DNA from: Tautonia sociabilis
Lineage (GTDB): Bacteria; Planctomycetota; Planctomycetia; Isosphaerales; Isosphaeraceae
DNA: 44,555 bases
Direction of reading: 5' to 3'
Assembly: GCF_003977685.1 (NCBI RefSeq)
Contig: NZ_RYZH01000053.1
Coordinates: 1-44,555, forward strand
Shown: positions 43,542 through 44,555 of the stretch, piece after piece
Position numbering within the stretch: the first letter of the stretch is position 1
Layout of the letters: every line of letters begins with the position of its first letter
The notes under the pieces: model-generated
Database searches by the model: none
The model's input: the letters and a program-made list of their open reading frames with translations, nothing else
What the model was told of the DNA's origin: nothing
Translations under genes and position numbers: made by a program

Positions 43542-43839
43542 ACTGTCGAGACAATTTGCTCGCCGTACTCGGCTCGCTCCTGCCCAAGGATTTCCTTGTG
43601 AATGCGGCGGCCGATCTCCCAGTAGAGCAGGACTTGGGCGGAATTCACCGCCTGGGCCACGCCGGACCGGGTCCGCTGGATCATGCCACGGAGGTCGGTC
43701 AGGAGCTTCGCCTCGACGGCGGGCTCGCCGCCGGACGTGGCTGTCACCGGCTGGGTCTGTTTTCGCTTCTTGGCCATGGCCCTCTGGTATAGCACGCCCC
43801 CGGCCCCCTCGGGAGGCCAGCCTGCTCGCGGCCTCGAAA

Positions 43840-43859
43840 TCTGCCACGGCCGTGGCAGA
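43840..43859. promoter_or_regulatory. Perfect 20-bp palindrome upstream of the DUF1016 gene
   Basis: TCTGCCACGGCCGTGGCAGA is fully self-complementary and lies 63 bp before the DUF1016 start at 43777. It may be an operator; with no loop it is less likely to be a terminator. Confidence 0.5.
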
Positions 43860-43945
43860 GCCCTCAATTGTGCAACAGGCTGCTGCATAAATTGCTTCGG
43901 GCGGCGGGCTTCGTGCCCACACCCGGCTCGCTTTCGATATGCGGT

Positions 43946-44227
43946 TCACGGCTCGGGGTCGGCAGGGAAGAGCCTCCCCTGCGTATGGGGCGACTCGGTG
44001 CGTCCCGCCCCTCGGCACACCTCGGCTGGCCGGGCCGCCTCCGCCGCCAACGCCTGACAGATGCGTGTGCGGGCCGTCTCCAGGGCCGCCCGGTGCTCGG
44101 GCGAGAGGAAGGTCTCGCGGGCCTCCAGGTAGAGGAGGCTCCCGAGCCGCCAGCGGGGCGGCAGCGTTTCATCCCCGACCTCCGAGAGGAACGGCTCTAG
44201 GTCGTCGTCCTCGTATTGGATCTCCAT
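43946..44227 (-). CDS. Small acidic protein, unknown function
   Basis: A 93-aa frame from ATG 44227 (MEIQYEDDDLEPFLSEVGDETLPPRWRLGSLLYLEARETFL). The amino part is acidic and the middle forms a helix (SPEHRAALETARTRICQALAAEAARPAEVC). The carboxyl end is low-complexity. The frame continues open upstream to 44407, but that part resembles a decayed DUF1016 fragment. No family recognised. It lies upstream of the DUF1016 gene on the same strand. Coding status is moderately supported by codon pattern only. Confidence 0.5.
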   Translation of the reverse strand: MEIQYEDDDLEPFLSEVGDETLPPRWRLGSLLYLEARETFLSPEHRAALETARTRICQALAAEAARPAEVCRGAGRTESPHTQGRLFPADPEP

Positions 44228-44555
44228 CCGGAGAGCCTGCCCCGGCCAGCGTCGGGGCGCAAGGCCCTCGGCACGGCCGCCCGAACACGAGGTCGCTGGT
44301 CGGCTCGTGACAATATTGCTCGCCGAATTGGCCCGGCCCGATTGTGCAGGAGCCTCTTGCACGAACGCCTCGGCCCGCGTTTTCAGCGGCGATTTCCGGG
44401 CCTGCACCCGGTCACTCCCAAAGAGTGGACGGGTGTGAAATTCAGATGACGATTTAGAAATTGGGGAAAGGCTCTGGGGTTCGGGATTTCCCTGCGGGGG
44501 AGATGGGGCCGGGGCGAGGGATTTCTGGGGGCGGGAGGAATTCGAATCGAATGGC
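44228..44555. other. Intergenic tail, with a possible decayed DUF1016 remnant
   Basis: On the minus strand, around 44305-44345, the sequence resembles the DUF1016 codons for RAEYGEQIVS (AATTCGGCGAGCAATATTGTC against AGTACGGCGAGCAAATTGTC) but with a one-base shift. The last 110 bp are G-rich and look non-coding. No gene seen. Confidence 0.35.

Larger units (their letters stand above)
41316..43777 (-). pseudogene. DUF1016 (YhcG-type) PD-(D/E)XK nuclease gene split by an IS element
   Basis: The amino part (43777 down to 43542) encodes MAKKRKQTQPVTA... to RAEYGEQIVSTVSR; the carboxyl part (42174 down to 41316) encodes SRQLAGEFGRGFSRPNVFRMVRFAEVFPNAEIVSTLSRQLSWSHFVEII to the end. Together they make one full DUF1016 protein of about 365 aa. 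The PD-(D/E)XK site is FFLDLLFYHRKLRRLVAIELKLG (Asp, then Glu-x-Lys). The IS1-like element at 42175-43533 interrupts it within the IVSTVSRQL codons, so it is inactive unless the element excises. DUF1016 proteins are common in defence and restriction loci. The carboxyl part could start weakly at TTG 42164. Confidence 0.88.

Overview
The window is G+C-rich, densely coded and carries long G-rich intergenic runs. It has a sulfatase-type hydrolase beside a type I phosphodiesterase, DUF1259, ChrB-C and DUF1016 genes, an IS1-like element and many defence genes. Together these suggest a planctomycete-like environmental bacterium (Isosphaeraceae would fit). That is an inference from gene content and base composition only; no rRNA or tRNA gene is present.

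Region 1 (1-2,195) holds two minus-strand alkaline-phosphatase-superfamily enzymes, one cut by the window edge. Region 2 (2,196-3,254) is a tyrosine recombinase that lacks a normal start, because its upstream side abuts a transposon end. Region 3 (3,255-15,586) is a 12.3-kb TniA/TniB-type transposon. Its terminal repeats match at 41 of 53 positions, with the outer 18 bp identical (TGT...ACA). It encodes a DDE transposase, an AAA+ ATPase and a tyrosine recombinase with a 12-6-12 palindromic candidate core site. Its cargo is a two-component system, two envelope proteins, a glutamate-cysteine-ligase-family enzyme, a DUF1259 protein, a ChrB C-terminal-domain protein, a 56-residue protein and a FetAB-like exporter. 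A shared 20-bp element (17/20) precedes the regulator operon and the thiol/chromate operon.

Region 4 (15,587-24,540) holds a Phd/PIN toxin-antitoxin pair, then a minus-strand operon of a long prokaryotic Argonaute with a degenerate PIWI catalytic site and a PD-(D/E)XK nuclease. Divergent from it is a Gabija-like pair: an OLD-family ATPase-TOPRIM nuclease and a UvrD-like helicase that is frameshifted.

Region 5 (24,705-41,087) is all on the minus strand. It contains a 1,821-aa DNA methylase-SNF2 helicase (phage P1 DarB-like), a small tryptophan-rich protein with a decayed duplicate, and a five-gene ubiquitin-like conjugation operon (double-Ubl protein, E2, JAB peptidase, E1, and an unrecognised protein). 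Next come an ImmA/IrrE-UvrD-PD-(D/E)XK triple fusion with two regulators (one sigma-like, one possibly DNA-binding) and an HTH-HTH-Dam methylase fusion. A bipartite element (TCAACCGGC-N10-GGCCGGAAG, then CGTCGG and ATTTTT) lies upstream of both the ubiquitin-like operon and the sigma-like/ImmA-helicase operon. This suggests the two are co-regulated and may form one defence programme. It is the best candidate here for an undescribed system.

Region 6 (41,316-44,555) is a DUF1016 (YhcG-type) nuclease gene split by an IS1-like element with 26-bp terminal repeats and an 8-bp target duplication (GTCTCGAC), then a small unknown gene and apparently non-coding sequence.
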